Source: Onishia taeanensis
Lineage (GTDB): Bacteria > Pseudomonadota > Gammaproteobacteria > Pseudomonadales > Halomonadaceae
Direction of reading: 5' to 3'
NCBI RefSeq assembly: GCF_900100755.1
Contig: NZ_FNCI01000004.1
Location: 250,089-314,088, forward strand
DNA length: 64,000 nucleotides
The notes under the pieces were generated by a model, which searched no databases, was not told the DNA's origin, and worked only from the letters and a program-made list of their open reading frames with translations. Shown piece after piece: positions 18,088-27,297 of this stretch. Position 1 is the stretch's first letter. Every line of letters begins with the position of its first letter. The position numbers and the translations under genes were made by a program.

Positions 18088-18936
18088 ATGAACCCGTCGA
18101 CGCTGATCGGCATACTGGCAAGCATTGGCCTGCTAGGCACCGTATTGCTGTTTACCGCCGAATCGCCTCAGAGCTTCATCAACGTACCTGGGCTCGCCAT
18201 CGTCGTCACCGGCACCCTAGCCGCCACCTTCATCAGCTATCCCCTCAGGGAAGTCGTGCGCGTGGTGCGCCTGGTGGGCCTGGTCTTTCGCCGCGAGAAC
18301 ACCTACACAAGTGGCGATATCCAAGAGCTCGTGGCCATCTCGCGGCTGTGGTTCAAGGGCGATGTGCGCGCGGTTGAGCAGTCTCTGGAAAAGGCCAGTA
18401 ACCCCTTCCTGCGCACCGGCGTGCAGTTGGTGATCGCCAACACCAAGGAAGAGGATATTCTCGAGCTGCTGCGCTGGCGCATCGCCCGCCTCAAGGCAAG
18501 AGAATACGCCGAGGCCCAGATATTTCGCACCATGGCCACCTATGCCCCGGCCTTTGGCATGATCGGCACCCTGGTCGGTCTAGTGAATATGCTCGAGGTC
18601 ATGGAGGCAGGCGATATCGGTGTGATCGGCCCCCGTATGGCGATTGCCCTGCTGACCACCTTCTACGGCATTCTGCTGGCCAACCTGGTCTTCAAACCCA
18701 TCGCCGTGAAACTCGAACGCCGCACCGAAGAACGGCTGATCGCCATGAACATGGTGCTCGAAGGCATCTCGCTGATCTGCCGGCGCCGGTTGCCCTCTTT
18801 CATCGAAGAGACCCTCAACTCCTTCATGGCCAACTATCGCGACGAGATCCGCGATGTGCCGCCGGGAATCGACGTCGAGAGCATTAGCCCAGACACCAGG
18901 GGCTCCGGAGGTCAGGAGGCCCGACAGGATGGCTGA
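18088..18936 (+). CDS. MotA/PomA-family ion-channel subunit
   Basis: The 282-residue inner-membrane protein has the four-helix MotA/ExbB/TolQ layout: two N-terminal helices (about 3-22 and 32-50), a cytoplasmic region, and the conserved segment APAFGMIGTLVGLVNML followed by helices 3 and 4. It partners the next gene to make a peptidoglycan-anchored stator-like channel. GGAG lies before the ATG at 18088; the upstream in-frame ATGs at 18061 and 18082 are less well placed. No flagellar gene is nearby, so a dedicated stator of the PomAB/MotCD type or another PG-linked role are both possible. Confidence 0.82.
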   Translation: MNPSTLIGILASIGLLGTVLLFTAESPQSFINVPGLAIVVTGTLAATFISYPLREVVRVVRLVGLVFRRENTYTSGDIQELVAISRLWFKGDVRAVEQSLEKASNPFLRTGVQLVIANTKEEDILELLRWRIARLKAREYAEAQIFRTMATYAPAFGMIGTLVGLVNMLEVMEAGDIGVIGPRMAIALLTTFYGILLANLVFKPIAVKLERRTEERLIAMNMVLEGISLICRRRLPSFIEETLNSFMANYRDEIRDVPPGIDVESISPDTRGSGGQEARQDG

Positions 18937-19597
18937 TTCAGATGACGCCCTGCTGCCAGGCGCCGGCCAAGCCAACAAGGACAGCGACGGCGAGAACTGG
19001 CTGACCAGCTACCTGGACGTGCTGACCCTGCTGATCACTCTCTTCGTGCTGCTGATCTCGATGAGCGGTGGTGAAGCAGGCGATGCCACGTCATCCCAGG
19101 CAACGGCCACCCCCAGCTTTAGTCCCCTGGCCAAGGTAGGCGAACGTCAGGCGGGGATACTGCCGCGCCAAGGCGATGGCGTGAACGCCGCCTTCGACGA
19201 CCTAGCAGTAGACGGCGTGGTGGTGGCCCGCCACGCCCAGGGCACGATGCTGCGTATCGCCGATCACCTGCTGTTCGACAGCGCCAGCGCCTCGCTCACG
19301 CCCAGCGGCGAGGCCACCCTTGCCCAACTGACCGACAAGCTGAGCGCCTTTCCGGGGCGTATCTCCGTCGAGGGGCACTCCGACAATCGCCCCATTACCA
19401 CCTCGCGCTATCCTTCCAACTGGGAGCTATCCAGTGCGCGAGCAAGCGCGGTGCTGCGCTTTTTAACCCAGCAGGGCATCGATGCCACGCGCCTGCGTGC
19501 CATCGGCTATGCCGACACCAAGCCGCTGTCTTCCAACGACGACGCCCAGGGCCGGGCCAGCAACCGCCGCGTGGAACTGGTGCTGCACAACGACTGA
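18929..19597 (+). CDS. MotB/OmpA-domain stator subunit
   Basis: The 222-residue protein has one N-terminal membrane helix with the channel aspartate in YLDVLTLLITLFVLLIS (about residues 27-43) and a C-terminal OmpA/MotB peptidoglycan-binding domain with ISVEGHSDNRP, NWELSSARASAV and NRRVELVL. CAGGAGG stands before the ATG at 18929, which overlaps the motA-like stop by eight bases, so the subunits are translationally coupled. A palindrome TGATGCC/GGCATCA straddles the stop. Confidence 0.85.
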   Translation: MADSDDALLPGAGQANKDSDGENWLTSYLDVLTLLITLFVLLISMSGGEAGDATSSQATATPSFSPLAKVGERQAGILPRQGDGVNAAFDDLAVDGVVVARHAQGTMLRIADHLLFDSASASLTPSGEATLAQLTDKLSAFPGRISVEGHSDNRPITTSRYPSNWELSSARASAVLRFLTQQGIDATRLRAIGYADTKPLSSNDDAQGRASNRRVELVLHND

Positions 19598-19629
19598 TGC
19601 CCAGGCATCAGCCGGGATCGGTTCTGGCA

Positions 19630-21135
19630 TCAGTGCCGGCCAACCAGCTCGAGCACCTGCGCCATATCGAGCTGTTCTTCCAGCGCATCGGCGAGTCGGT
19701 CGAGCTCGCGCTCGCGGTGGGCCGCGTAGTCCACCGCCGCCGCTTCTGCATCCCCTAGGCCCAGCCGGGCCAGCAGCTCGGTGCAAGCGCTCGCCTCCTC
19801 GAACAGCCCGTGCAGGTAGGTGCCCAGGAGCTGGCCATCCTCACTGACCGCCCCGTCCGGGCGACCCTCGAGCTGCATCAAGGGCCTTTCCAGCGCCGGC
19901 CCCTCGCTAATGCCGTTATGGATTTCGTAACCGCTCACCGCCACGCCCTCACCGGCCTGGTTGGCCAAGACAGTACCGACACAAGGGCCGACGCGAGAAC
20001 CGACAAGTGTGCCGCGCACATTGCGCAGTTGCTTGCCCGCCACCATGCGGGTGCGCATGGGCAGCAGCCCCAGCCCCGGCGTCACCCCTGGCGCGCCTTC
20101 CAAGCCATCGGGGTCGTCGATGGTCTCCCCCAGCATCTGAAAGCCGCCGCAGATACCGAGCACCTTGCCGCCATAGCGCAGTTGGCGCTGGATCGCCGCC
20201 TCCCAGCCCTGTGCGCGCAGCCAGGCAAGATCGCTGACCGTTGCCTTGCTGCCGGGTAGCAGGATCACATCGGCCGGCGGAATCGGCTGGCCCTCGCTGA
20301 CCAGGCTCAAGGACACCCGCGGATGCAGACGCAGAGGATCGAGGTCGGTGTGATTGCTGATGCGAGGCAACATCGGCACCACGATATGCAGCTCGGGCCG
20401 GTCCGTTTCCTGGCCGGCGAGCCCGACGCCATCTTCTGCATCGAGTAGCAGGCCCTCGAGGTGGCGCAGAACGCCGAGCACCGGCTTGCCGGCATAGGTT
20501 GTCAGCCAGTCGAGGCCGGATTCCAGCAGGGCAATATCGCCGCGAAAGCGATTGATGATGAAGCCTTGGGTACGGGCCCGTTCTGTCTCGGAGAGAAGCG
20601 ACAGGGTTCCCACCAGTTGGGCGAAGACGCCGCCCCGGTCGATGTCGCCGACCAGCAGCACCGGGCAGTCGATGGCCTCGGCGAAGCCCATGTTGGCGAT
20701 ATCGCCTTCGCGCAGGTTGACCTCGGCGGGGCTGCCCGCCCCCTCGGCGATAATCACCTCGAAGCGACTCGACAGCCGCTCCCAGGCCGCCAGTACCGTC
20801 TCGCGGGCCTGGCGTTTGAAGGCATGATAATCGAGCGCGCCCATGTGGCCATAGACTCGACCATCGAGAATCACCTGAGCGCCATGATCGGTCTCGGGCT
20901 TGAGCAGCACCGGGTTCATATCGCAGTGAGGGGCAATGCCGGCGGCTCGTGCCTGCAGGGCCGTAGAACGGCCGATCTCACCGCCCTCTGGCGTCACGGC
21001 GCTGTTCAGCGCCATGTTCTGAGGCTTGAAGGGCGCCACCGAGATACCACGACGAGACAGAGCGCGGCACAGCCCCGCCACGACCGTGCTCTTGCCGGCA
21101 TCCGACGTCGTGCCCTGGATCATCAGAGTCGTCAT
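19630..21135 (-). CDS. cobQ: cobyric acid synthase
   Basis: This 501-residue glutamine-dependent amidotransferase adds four amide groups to adenosyl-cobyrinate diamide. The N-terminal ATPase half has the P-loop-like TTSDAGKST (residues 9-17) and the C-terminal class I amidotransferase half has the nucleophile region [11 protein letters not shown]. The start has AAGGACAAGGCC upstream. It is the last gene of the riboswitch-led btuBFCD-cobO-cobQ unit and follows cobO by about 20 bases. Confidence 0.93.
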   Translation of the reverse strand: MTTLMIQGTTSDAGKSTVVAGLCRALSRRGISVAPFKPQNMALNSAVTPEGGEIGRSTALQARAAGIAPHCDMNPVLLKPETDHGAQVILDGRVYGHMGALDYHAFKRQARETVLAAWERLSSRFEVIIAEGAGSPAEVNLREGDIANMGFAEAIDCPVLLVGDIDRGGVFAQLVGTLSLLSETERARTQGFIINRFRGDIALLESGLDWLTTYAGKPVLGVLRHLEGLLLDAEDGVGLAGQETDRPELHIVVPMLPRISNHTDLDPLRLHPRVSLSLVSEGQPIPPADVILLPGSKATVSDLAWLRAQGWEAAIQRQLRYGGKVLGICGGFQMLGETIDDPDGLEGAPGVTPGLGLLPMRTRMVAGKQLRNVRGTLVGSRVGPCVGTVLANQAGEGVAVSGYEIHNGISEGPALERPLMQLEGRPDGAVSEDGQLLGTYLHGLFEEASACTELLARLGLGDAEAAAVDYAAHRERELDRLADALEEQLDMAQVLELVGRH

Positions 21136-21154
21136 GGCCTTGTCCTTATAGGCG

Positions 21155-21766
21155 TTACAGCTCCACGCCTTTCTGGGCCTTGATGCCCTGGTCCTTGAAG
21201 GCGTGCTTGATCACTTTCATCTCGGTCACGGTATCGGCCAGCTCGACCAGCGGCTCCGGTGCATGGCGGCCGGTGACCACGACGTGCTGCATGCCTGGGC
21301 GCGCCTGCAAGTCGTCGAGCACGGTATCCAGGTCCAGGTAGCCGTGGCGCAGGGCGATATTGAGCTCATCCAGCAGCACCAGGGCGTAGCGTTCGTCGGC
21401 AAGCATGCGCCGAGCCTGCTCCCAGGCGGCTTCAGCGGCGAGAATGTCGCGCTCGCGATTCTGGGTATCCCAGGTATAGCCGTCCCCCATGACGTGATAA
21501 TCCACGCCGGGCAGGTCACGGAAGAATGCCTCCTCGCCGGTGCTGAATGCCCCCTTGATGAATTGCACCACGCCAACCTTCATGCCGTGGCCAAGCGCAC
21601 GGGCGACCATGCCGAAGCCTGAACTGCTCTTGCCCTTGCCGGGGCCGGTGAGCACCAGCAACACGCCCTGCTCCTTGTCGGCGGCTTTGATCCGCTCGTT
21701 CATGATGCGCTGCTTGGCGGCCATGCGCTGCGCATGACGCTCGGGGTCGATGGAGGCTCGACTCAT
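21155..21766 (-). CDS. cobO: cob(I)yrinic acid a,c-diamide adenosyltransferase, copy 1
   Basis: The 203-residue CobO/BtuR enzyme attaches the adenosyl ligand to cobalt. The P-loop [14 protein letters not shown], the VVQFIKGAF segment, [13 protein letters not shown] and [16 protein letters not shown] are family hallmarks. AAAAGGAGATACC before the ATG at 21766 fixes the start; the open frame extends 22 codons further upstream without a ribosome site. It sits between btuD and cobQ. A second copy is at 36903-37502. Confidence 0.92.
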   Translation of the reverse strand: MSRASIDPERHAQRMAAKQRIMNERIKAADKEQGVLLVLTGPGKGKSSSGFGMVARALGHGMKVGVVQFIKGAFSTGEEAFFRDLPGVDYHVMGDGYTWDTQNRERDILAAEAAWEQARRMLADERYALVLLDELNIALRHGYLDLDTVLDDLQARPGMQHVVVTGRHAPEPLVELADTVTEMKVIKHAFKDQGIKAQKGVEL

Positions 21767-21850
21767 CGGTATCTCCTTTTCAAAACGGCTGGGCTTATCA
21801 AAACGGACTGGATGTTCAGAACGGCTCGGCACCGAGGAAGACTCGTCATA

Positions 21851-22660
21851 TCAGCGCTTGGGGACGAAGACCGGCGCGCCATCCACCATGGCGGTGGTCA
21901 ACGCCTGGCCGTAGAGGCCTTCAAGGGCTGACGGCACCAGCATGCTGTCCGCCTCACCCCAGCAGACTTCGCCGCCGGGATAGAGCAGCAGCAGGTGGCT
22001 ACACCAGCGGGCGGCCAGGTTCAGATCGTGCAGACACATCACCACGCCGCAGCCCCGTGCGGCCTGCTCGGCCAACAGCTCCATGACCGCCACCTGGTGG
22101 TGCAGGTCGAGATGGTTGGTGGGCTCATCGGCCAGCCACAGCTGGGGCGCCTGAGTCAGCAGGGTCGCGAGACTGACCCGCTGACGCTCGCCGCCGGACA
22201 GGGTCGAGAGCTCGCGGTCAGCCAGGTGCGAAAGGTCGAGACGCTCCAGCGCTGCCTCGGCCCGGGCCAGATCTTCTGGCCCCTCCTGCTGCCAGGGGAC
22301 GATAAAGGGATGGCGGCCAATCAGCGCGGTCTCGCGAACGGTGGCCGGAAAGTCGTCGTGGTGGGTCTGAAAGACGATGCCCAGCCGGCGTGCCAGGGCC
22401 CGGCGCGTGAGGCGTGACAAGGGCTTGCCGCCCAGGCGCACCTCCCCTGAGCGGGGTGCCCGCAGCCCGGCCAGGGTATGCAACAGCGTCGTCTTGCCGG
22501 CACCGTTGGGCCCGAGCACGCCCCAACGCTCGCCGGGCGCAATCCGCAGGTACAGCGGCCTGCCTGCCGGGCGGCCAGGAATGTCGATGACCAGCTCACG
22601 GGCTTCGAGGGTCTCTATCAGCGGCTCGGGGATGGCCGGCGACGGTTTCGAGATAGCCAT
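21851..22660 (-). CDS. btuD: cobalamin ABC transporter ATPase
   Basis: The 269-residue ATPase has Walker A GPNGAGKTT, signature LSGGERQRVS and Walker B QLWLADEPTNHLDL, as in the FecE/BtuD group. The true ATG at 22660 overlaps the permease stop as TGATG. The frame stays open another 94 codons upstream, but that stretch is the btuC gene read in another frame. It energises vitamin B12 import through BtuC. Confidence 0.9.
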   Translation of the reverse strand: MAISKPSPAIPEPLIETLEARELVIDIPGRPAGRPLYLRIAPGERWGVLGPNGAGKTTLLHTLAGLRAPRSGEVRLGGKPLSRLTRRALARRLGIVFQTHHDDFPATVRETALIGRHPFIVPWQQEGPEDLARAEAALERLDLSHLADRELSTLSGGERQRVSLATLLTQAPQLWLADEPTNHLDLHHQVAVMELLAEQAARGCGVVMCLHDLNLAARWCSHLLLLYPGGEVCWGEADSMLVPSALEGLYGQALTTAMVDGAPVFVPKR

Positions 22661-23658
22661 CAACGGCTCCGTGACAGCAGGTAGAGGAAGCTCGGCACCC
22701 CAAGCAGCGCGGTGATCACGCCCACCGGCAACTGCTGAGGCGCTATCAGGGTCCGCGCCAGGGTGTCGGCCAGGGTCAAGAGCGTGCCCCCGGCCAGCAG
22801 GCTTGCCGGCAGAATCAGCCGCTGATCGTTGCCGAGCCTCAAGCGCAGCATATGGGGCACCATCAGGCCAACGAAGCCCACGCTGCCGGCCGTGGTGACT
22901 GCCACCGCCGTCAGCAGGCTGGCCAGCAGGTAAAGGGTCCACTCCAAGGGGCGAACCGCCACGCCCAGGGCCGCCGCTTGAAGGCCGCCGCGAGCCAGCA
23001 CGTTGAGGGTTCTCCCTAGGGGCGTTACCACTAGAAGGCTGATCACCGCGACGCTCAACACCGGCCAGGGGCTACCAGCATAGGCCAGATCGCCCATCAG
23101 CCAGTAGAGCATGCCGGGCAACTGATCCACGGGGCTGACCGCCAGCAGAAAACTGATCAGGGCGCCCCAGCCCGCGGCCATCACCACCCCGGTGAGCAGC
23201 AGGCGAGTCGGCGTCCAACTGCCGGTACCATGGGCCAGGCCGAAGACGATCAGGATCGATACCAGGGCACCGACAAAGGCCGCACCGGAAACCAGCGCCA
23301 TGCTAGCCCCAGCCAGCATCGCCAGCAGCGCCGCCACCGAGGCGCCGCCGGACAGCCCCAGCACATAGGGGTCTGCCAGTGGATTGCGCAGCAGTATCTG
23401 CATCAAGGCACCGGCCAGGGCCAGCAAGGCACCGGTGCCGAAGGCGGCCAACGCCCGGGGCAGCCTTAGCTCCAACACCAGCGTCTGGTGAAGGGCATCG
23501 CCACCGCCCAGAAGCACCGCCGCCAGTTCATCCGGGGCAATACCGACACTGCCCAATGCCAGGGCGATCGCTAGCGCCAGCAGCGCGGCGAGTGCCAGCC
23601 AGGCCAACGGCCTCAGGCGCCGCTTACGGCTTACCCTATGAACGCTAGCGTCGGCCAC
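22660..23658 (-). CDS. btuC: cobalamin ABC transporter permease
   Basis: This FecCD-family permease (332 residues from a GTG at 23658) has about ten membrane helices and the family segments NPLADPYVLGLSGGASVAALLA and GSVGFVGLMVPHMLRL. The GTG start overlaps the end of btuF by 14 bases; an ATG at 23718 would add 20 polar residues lying wholly inside btuF. It forms the inner-membrane channel for cobalamin in the btuB-F-C-D unit. Confidence 0.88.
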   Translation of the reverse strand: MADASVHRVSRKRRLRPLAWLALAALLALAIALALGSVGIAPDELAAVLLGGGDALHQTLVLELRLPRALAAFGTGALLALAGALMQILLRNPLADPYVLGLSGGASVAALLAMLAGASMALVSGAAFVGALVSILIVFGLAHGTGSWTPTRLLLTGVVMAAGWGALISFLLAVSPVDQLPGMLYWLMGDLAYAGSPWPVLSVAVISLLVVTPLGRTLNVLARGGLQAAALGVAVRPLEWTLYLLASLLTAVAVTTAGSVGFVGLMVPHMLRLRLGNDQRLILPASLLAGGTLLTLADTLARTLIAPQQLPVGVITALLGVPSFLYLLSRSR

Positions 23659-24556
23659 GCGCAACCTCCAAACGCTGACAGAGCTGCCGGGTCCCTTCGA
23701 CGAGACGCGGCGTGGCACGCTGCACCAGATCCGGGTCGACGAAGAAGAGGTTGTCGCGCTGTACCGCCGTCAGTTGGGGAAAATCGCGCCAGGCCTCGAG
23801 CCAGGTGGAGTCGGGCTTGCCCATGCCGCCGGTGATAATCGCTTCCGGGTCGCGGGCCAGCACCGATTCGACGCCGATCCTCGGCGCCAGGGTCGACTCA
23901 TCGGCAAAGAGGTTGACCCCACCACACAACTCGAGCGAACGGCTGATCCAGTGCTCACCATTGATGGTCATCAGCGGCTGCTCCCAGACCTGATAGAAAA
24001 CCGGCACCGGGGCGGCGTTGGCATACCGCTCCCGCAGCGTCGCCACCTCTTCGCGCAGTGAGGCCGCCGTAGTTGCGCCGACCTCAGGCGTGCCGGCCAG
24101 GGTGCCAAAGCGCTCGAGAGTCCCGGCGACGCCGGCAAAGTCTTCCACGTCAGAGAAGTAGACCGGCAGGCCGAGTCGCGATAGCCGCTCGACCTGCTCA
24201 CGGGGGTTGCCACCCTGCCATGCCACCACCAGGTCAGGCTCCAGGGCCAGCAGGGCTTCGAGATCGAGACGGTCGTAGCTACCGACCCGGGGCAGCGCCT
24301 GGGCCGCGACCGGGTAGTCGCTGAAGCTGACCGCCCCCACCACCCGCTCGCCAGCCCCCGCAGCGAAGAGCAGTTCGGTGACGCCGGGTGACAGCGCAAC
24401 GATACGCTTAGCCGGCGCCTCCAGGCAGAGTTCATGCCCGGCGTCATCGCCCACGCAGACCTCCGCCCGGGCAATGCCGGGCAGACCAGCCCCGAGCCCT
24501 ATGATCAAGGTTAGGGGCAGGACCGCCATCGAGACCGAGCGCGCGCGCTTATGCAT
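23645..24556 (-). CDS. btuF: cobalamin-binding periplasmic protein
   Basis: The 303-residue protein has a signal peptide (about residues 1-29, ending AGLPGIARAEV) and a class III binding-protein fold with RIVALSPGVTELLFAAGAG and GSYDRLDLEALLALEPDLVVAW, typical of BtuF. It takes B12 delivered through BtuB and hands it to BtuCD. The ATG overlaps the btuB stop as TGATG. Confidence 0.88.
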   Translation of the reverse strand: MHKRARSVSMAVLPLTLIIGLGAGLPGIARAEVCVGDDAGHELCLEAPAKRIVALSPGVTELLFAAGAGERVVGAVSFSDYPVAAQALPRVGSYDRLDLEALLALEPDLVVAWQGGNPREQVERLSRLGLPVYFSDVEDFAGVAGTLERFGTLAGTPEVGATTAASLREEVATLRERYANAAPVPVFYQVWEQPLMTINGEHWISRSLELCGGVNLFADESTLAPRIGVESVLARDPEAIITGGMGKPDSTWLEAWRDFPQLTAVQRDNLFFVDPDLVQRATPRLVEGTRQLCQRLEVARGRR

Positions 24557-26406
24557 CACTCGCCGAACCGCACGCTGAGGAAGGCCGCGCGGCCAGGACT
24601 GTTATAGCCCTCGACGGTCTGGTAGTGCTTGTCGAGCAGATTTTCCAGCGTCAGGCGAGTCGACCAGCGCGGCGCGAAGTGCCAACCGGCGCGCAGGGCG
24701 AGAGTAGCGAAGCCGCCGAGTCGCTCCTCGTTGTCCGCATCGTCATAGCGATGGTTCTGGGCGATCACCGAGCCACCCAGTGTCCAGTCGCCAAGCGCGC
24801 GGTCAGCGTCGAACCGCAGGCTGCGCGAAGCGCGGCGCGCGAGGCGCTTGCCGGTCGCGCGGTTCTCGGGATCGGTATAGGTCAGAGCCGCACGCAGGGT
24901 CCAGTCGTTGACATCCGCGCCGGTGGCAAGCTCCACGCCGCGAATTCGGGCCCGGGAGACGTTATCCGAGGTATCGACGCTGCCATCGCCGTCGGTATCG
25001 ACCGTGGTGATCATGTCATCGATATCGCTCTGATAGACCGCCAGATCCCAGAAACCCAGCCCAAACTGGCCCCGAATGCCCAGCTCATAGGTCTCCGAGG
25101 TCTCCGCATCGAGATCCGGGTTGCCTTCGTAGAAGCCATCGTCTGGGTAATAGAGGTCATTAAAGGTCGGCGCGCGGAAGGCGGTACCGTAACTGGCGCG
25201 CAGGGTATGGATCTCGTCTAGCGCATAGCCCAGCCCCAGGCTGCCGGTAGTCTCTTCGCCATAGGCCTGGTTGTCATCGTGGCGCAGCGAGGCCTGTACG
25301 GTCAGCGGTGAGAAATCCATCAGCGCCTGAGTGAACACCGCCGTGTTGTCGCGGCTGTCCTCGTCGAAGGCAGTGCTGGAGTCGACCTCATCGCGGGAAT
25401 ATTCGGCGCCGGCGACCAGCTCATGACGCCCCAAGGCCAGGGTATTCTCTAAGCGAGCGGTGCGCGTTTGAGTGTCGAAGACGCTGCTATACACAGGCGT
25501 TTCCTGTTCGTCCCGCGCTTCGCTGAGGGTCAGGCGGCTGGACCAGGCCTCGGTGATGGGCAGCTCAGCGTAAATGCCGGCCACCTGCTGCACGTAATCG
25601 GTCTCGCCGGGCGAGCCGTAGGCATCGAACTCGGTATTGCCGCGCCCCCGCAGCCCCAGCACACCCAGCTCGGCACCACCGGCGAAGGTGTGCGAGAGGC
25701 GTACCAGACCGGTGGTGTTGTCATAGCCCTTGTCGCCCTCGCCGTCGACGATCTCGTAGCCGTCGCTCTCCAAGCGGCTAGTGGACACATAATAACGCGT
25801 ACCGCTCTCGGCCCCGGACAGCGAGGCGGTGGCGCGGCGGGTATCGAAGCTTCCTCCCCCCAAACTGATGCTTGGCGTGGGCTCGCCCTCGCCTTCCGGC
25901 GTAAACAACTGGACCACACCGCCCACGGCATCGGCGCCATAGAGGCTGCCGCGCGGGCCGCGCACGACCTCGACCCGCTCGAACATGCGCGGATCGAGGA
26001 ACTGCCAAGAGGGGCTACCGGCGGTGGCTGAACGCAGCCGGATGCCATCGATCAGCAGCGGCGTGGACTCGCTGCCGGTGCCGCGCAGATAGACGCTCGT
26101 GTTCTTGCCAAAGCCGCCGCTGGAGGAGACATCCACGCCGGGCTGGGCGCGCAAGATATCGGTGATGTCCTTGGGGTCCTGGCGGCGCAGATCGGCTTCA
26201 TCGATCACCGTGACCGAGGCCAGGCTTTGGTCGGCGGTGCGCGGCGCGAGAGTCGCGGTCACCACCATGGGGTTGAGCACCTGCTGGCTAGCGGCAGTGT
26301 CGGAAACGGCCTCAGAGGACGCCGTGTCGGAAGCGGCGCTGGCAAAAGGCGCGACGCCAATACACAGGGCGACCAGGCCCTGACGGCGGGGGAATAGTGT
26401 CATCAT
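24556..26406 (-). CDS. btuB: TonB-dependent vitamin B12 receptor
   Basis: This outer-membrane barrel (616 residues from the ATG at 26406) has a signal peptide, a TonB-box-like NPMVVTAT, a plug domain (ILRAQPGVDVSSSGG, RVEVVRGPRGSLYGADAVGG) and a 22-strand-type barrel ending in aromatic RAAFLSVRFGE. It is first in the unit btuB-F-C-D-cobO-cobQ and has a B12 riboswitch in its leader, so it is expected to be shut off when adenosylcobalamin is abundant. The frame extends 13 codons upstream, but AGGGA lies before the ATG ATG pair. Confidence 0.92.
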   Translation of the reverse strand: MMTLFPRRQGLVALCIGVAPFASAASDTASSEAVSDTAASQQVLNPMVVTATLAPRTADQSLASVTVIDEADLRRQDPKDITDILRAQPGVDVSSSGGFGKNTSVYLRGTGSESTPLLIDGIRLRSATAGSPSWQFLDPRMFERVEVVRGPRGSLYGADAVGGVVQLFTPEGEGEPTPSISLGGGSFDTRRATASLSGAESGTRYYVSTSRLESDGYEIVDGEGDKGYDNTTGLVRLSHTFAGGAELGVLGLRGRGNTEFDAYGSPGETDYVQQVAGIYAELPITEAWSSRLTLSEARDEQETPVYSSVFDTQTRTARLENTLALGRHELVAGAEYSRDEVDSSTAFDEDSRDNTAVFTQALMDFSPLTVQASLRHDDNQAYGEETTGSLGLGYALDEIHTLRASYGTAFRAPTFNDLYYPDDGFYEGNPDLDAETSETYELGIRGQFGLGFWDLAVYQSDIDDMITTVDTDGDGSVDTSDNVSRARIRGVELATGADVNDWTLRAALTYTDPENRATGKRLARRASRSLRFDADRALGDWTLGGSVIAQNHRYDDADNEERLGGFATLALRAGWHFAPRWSTRLTLENLLDKHYQTVEGYNSPGRAAFLSVRFGE

Positions 26407-26549
26407 TATGCTGTAATCCCTGAGCCACACGCACCCGTGCGGCAAGAACCCTTGAAGGGCCGGGAAACGAAGGGAAAGACAGGTCTGCCAGCGAGGAAAA
26501 AAGCACGAGCCCTGCCCAAGGATCGCCCTCCGCGTCCTGGCATGCGCTC

Positions 26550-26795
26550 ACCGGCCGGTATCCGGACTGACGAACGAAGGGCCTAGCACAGCAAAAATGC
26601 ACTGCGAGCTAGATAGGCACCTTCCGGACCGCCGCCTTCCCATGCCGCAGGGGCACAGTGGCATACCATTCGTTAGAGGTAGTGGCGGACCTTGATTCGA
26701 TCACCGTTGCGGGGGCAGTGTCGGAATGGCCGTTTGGCATCACCGACTTCCCGTTTAAACCCGGCCCATCTGCGCGGGCCTGGGTCACCTGAGAG
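26550..26795 (-). promoter_or_regulatory. cobalamin (B12) riboswitch
   Basis: Read on the minus strand, the leader shows the consensus landmarks in order: a GGGAAgtcGGTGA block, CACTGCCCCCGCAACGGT, the B12-box core GCCACTG followed by GGGAAGGCGG, and the closing AGTCCGGATACCGGCC at about 26553-26569. The element ends about 145 bases before btuB. A run of six T lies in the spacer at about 26504, but I could not draw a convincing terminator stem before it, so the output (termination or ribosome-site masking) is open. It starts about 45 bases after the stop of the upstream cobU-like gene. Confidence 0.9.
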
Positions 26796-26841
26796 TGGAG
26801 GTAAGCTAGCAACCGGGGGTAGGCGAGTCAACGCGAATCCC

Positions 26842-27297
26842 TCAGCAGGGCCGCTTCAGGCATTGGGCCAGCCCGTGGCGCACGTACCAGACAGCATCGG
26901 CACGGCAGGCCGCATCCTGATTGAACCAGCCGGCAAGATCGCGCCAACGGCGTTCCTCGCTCGCCAATGGCACGATGCCGCGCCCCATCTCCGGCAGGAT
27001 CAACACGACCTCCCCGCCCGTTTCTTTCTCGGCCTCGAGCATGACCTGAAGGATATCGACCAAACGCTGGCGCAACCGGTCGTCATCGCCTTCATCGGCA
27101 AGAGCTCGCGCAAGCCAATCGGCCCACCCGGTGATCACGACCACCGGCGCTGACGCGAGCCGCTCACACCAGCCGGCCAGCGCATCGCCCTTTCCCACCA
27201 CTCCCAGCGTTCCCGCCTTCAGCCAACAGGCATCAGGGAAGCGCGCGGTTACGATGTCGCCTTTGCCGGCGCAGGCACCACCGATGAAGAGCTGCAT
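26842..27297 (-). CDS. CobU-like protein with degenerate P-loop
   Basis: The 151-residue protein matches the start and end of the adenosylcobinamide kinase/GMP-transferase family: an N-terminal IGGACAGKGD where CobU has GGARSGKS, and the canonical C-terminal run MGRGIVP, RRWRDLAGWFNQ and ADAVWYV. The middle RHRxxR-type GMP-accepting histidine motif is missing and the P-loop serine is replaced by glycine-aspartate. A second, full-length CobU lies three genes upstream. It may be a diverged paralogue with a partial or regulatory role. Its ATG lies 49 bases inside the end of cobC. Confidence 0.7.
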   Translation of the reverse strand: MQLFIGGACAGKGDIVTARFPDACWLKAGTLGVVGKGDALAGWCERLASAPVVVITGWADWLARALADEGDDDRLRQRLVDILQVMLEAEKETGGEVVLILPEMGRGIVPLASEERRWRDLAGWFNQDAACRADAVWYVRHGLAQCLKRPC

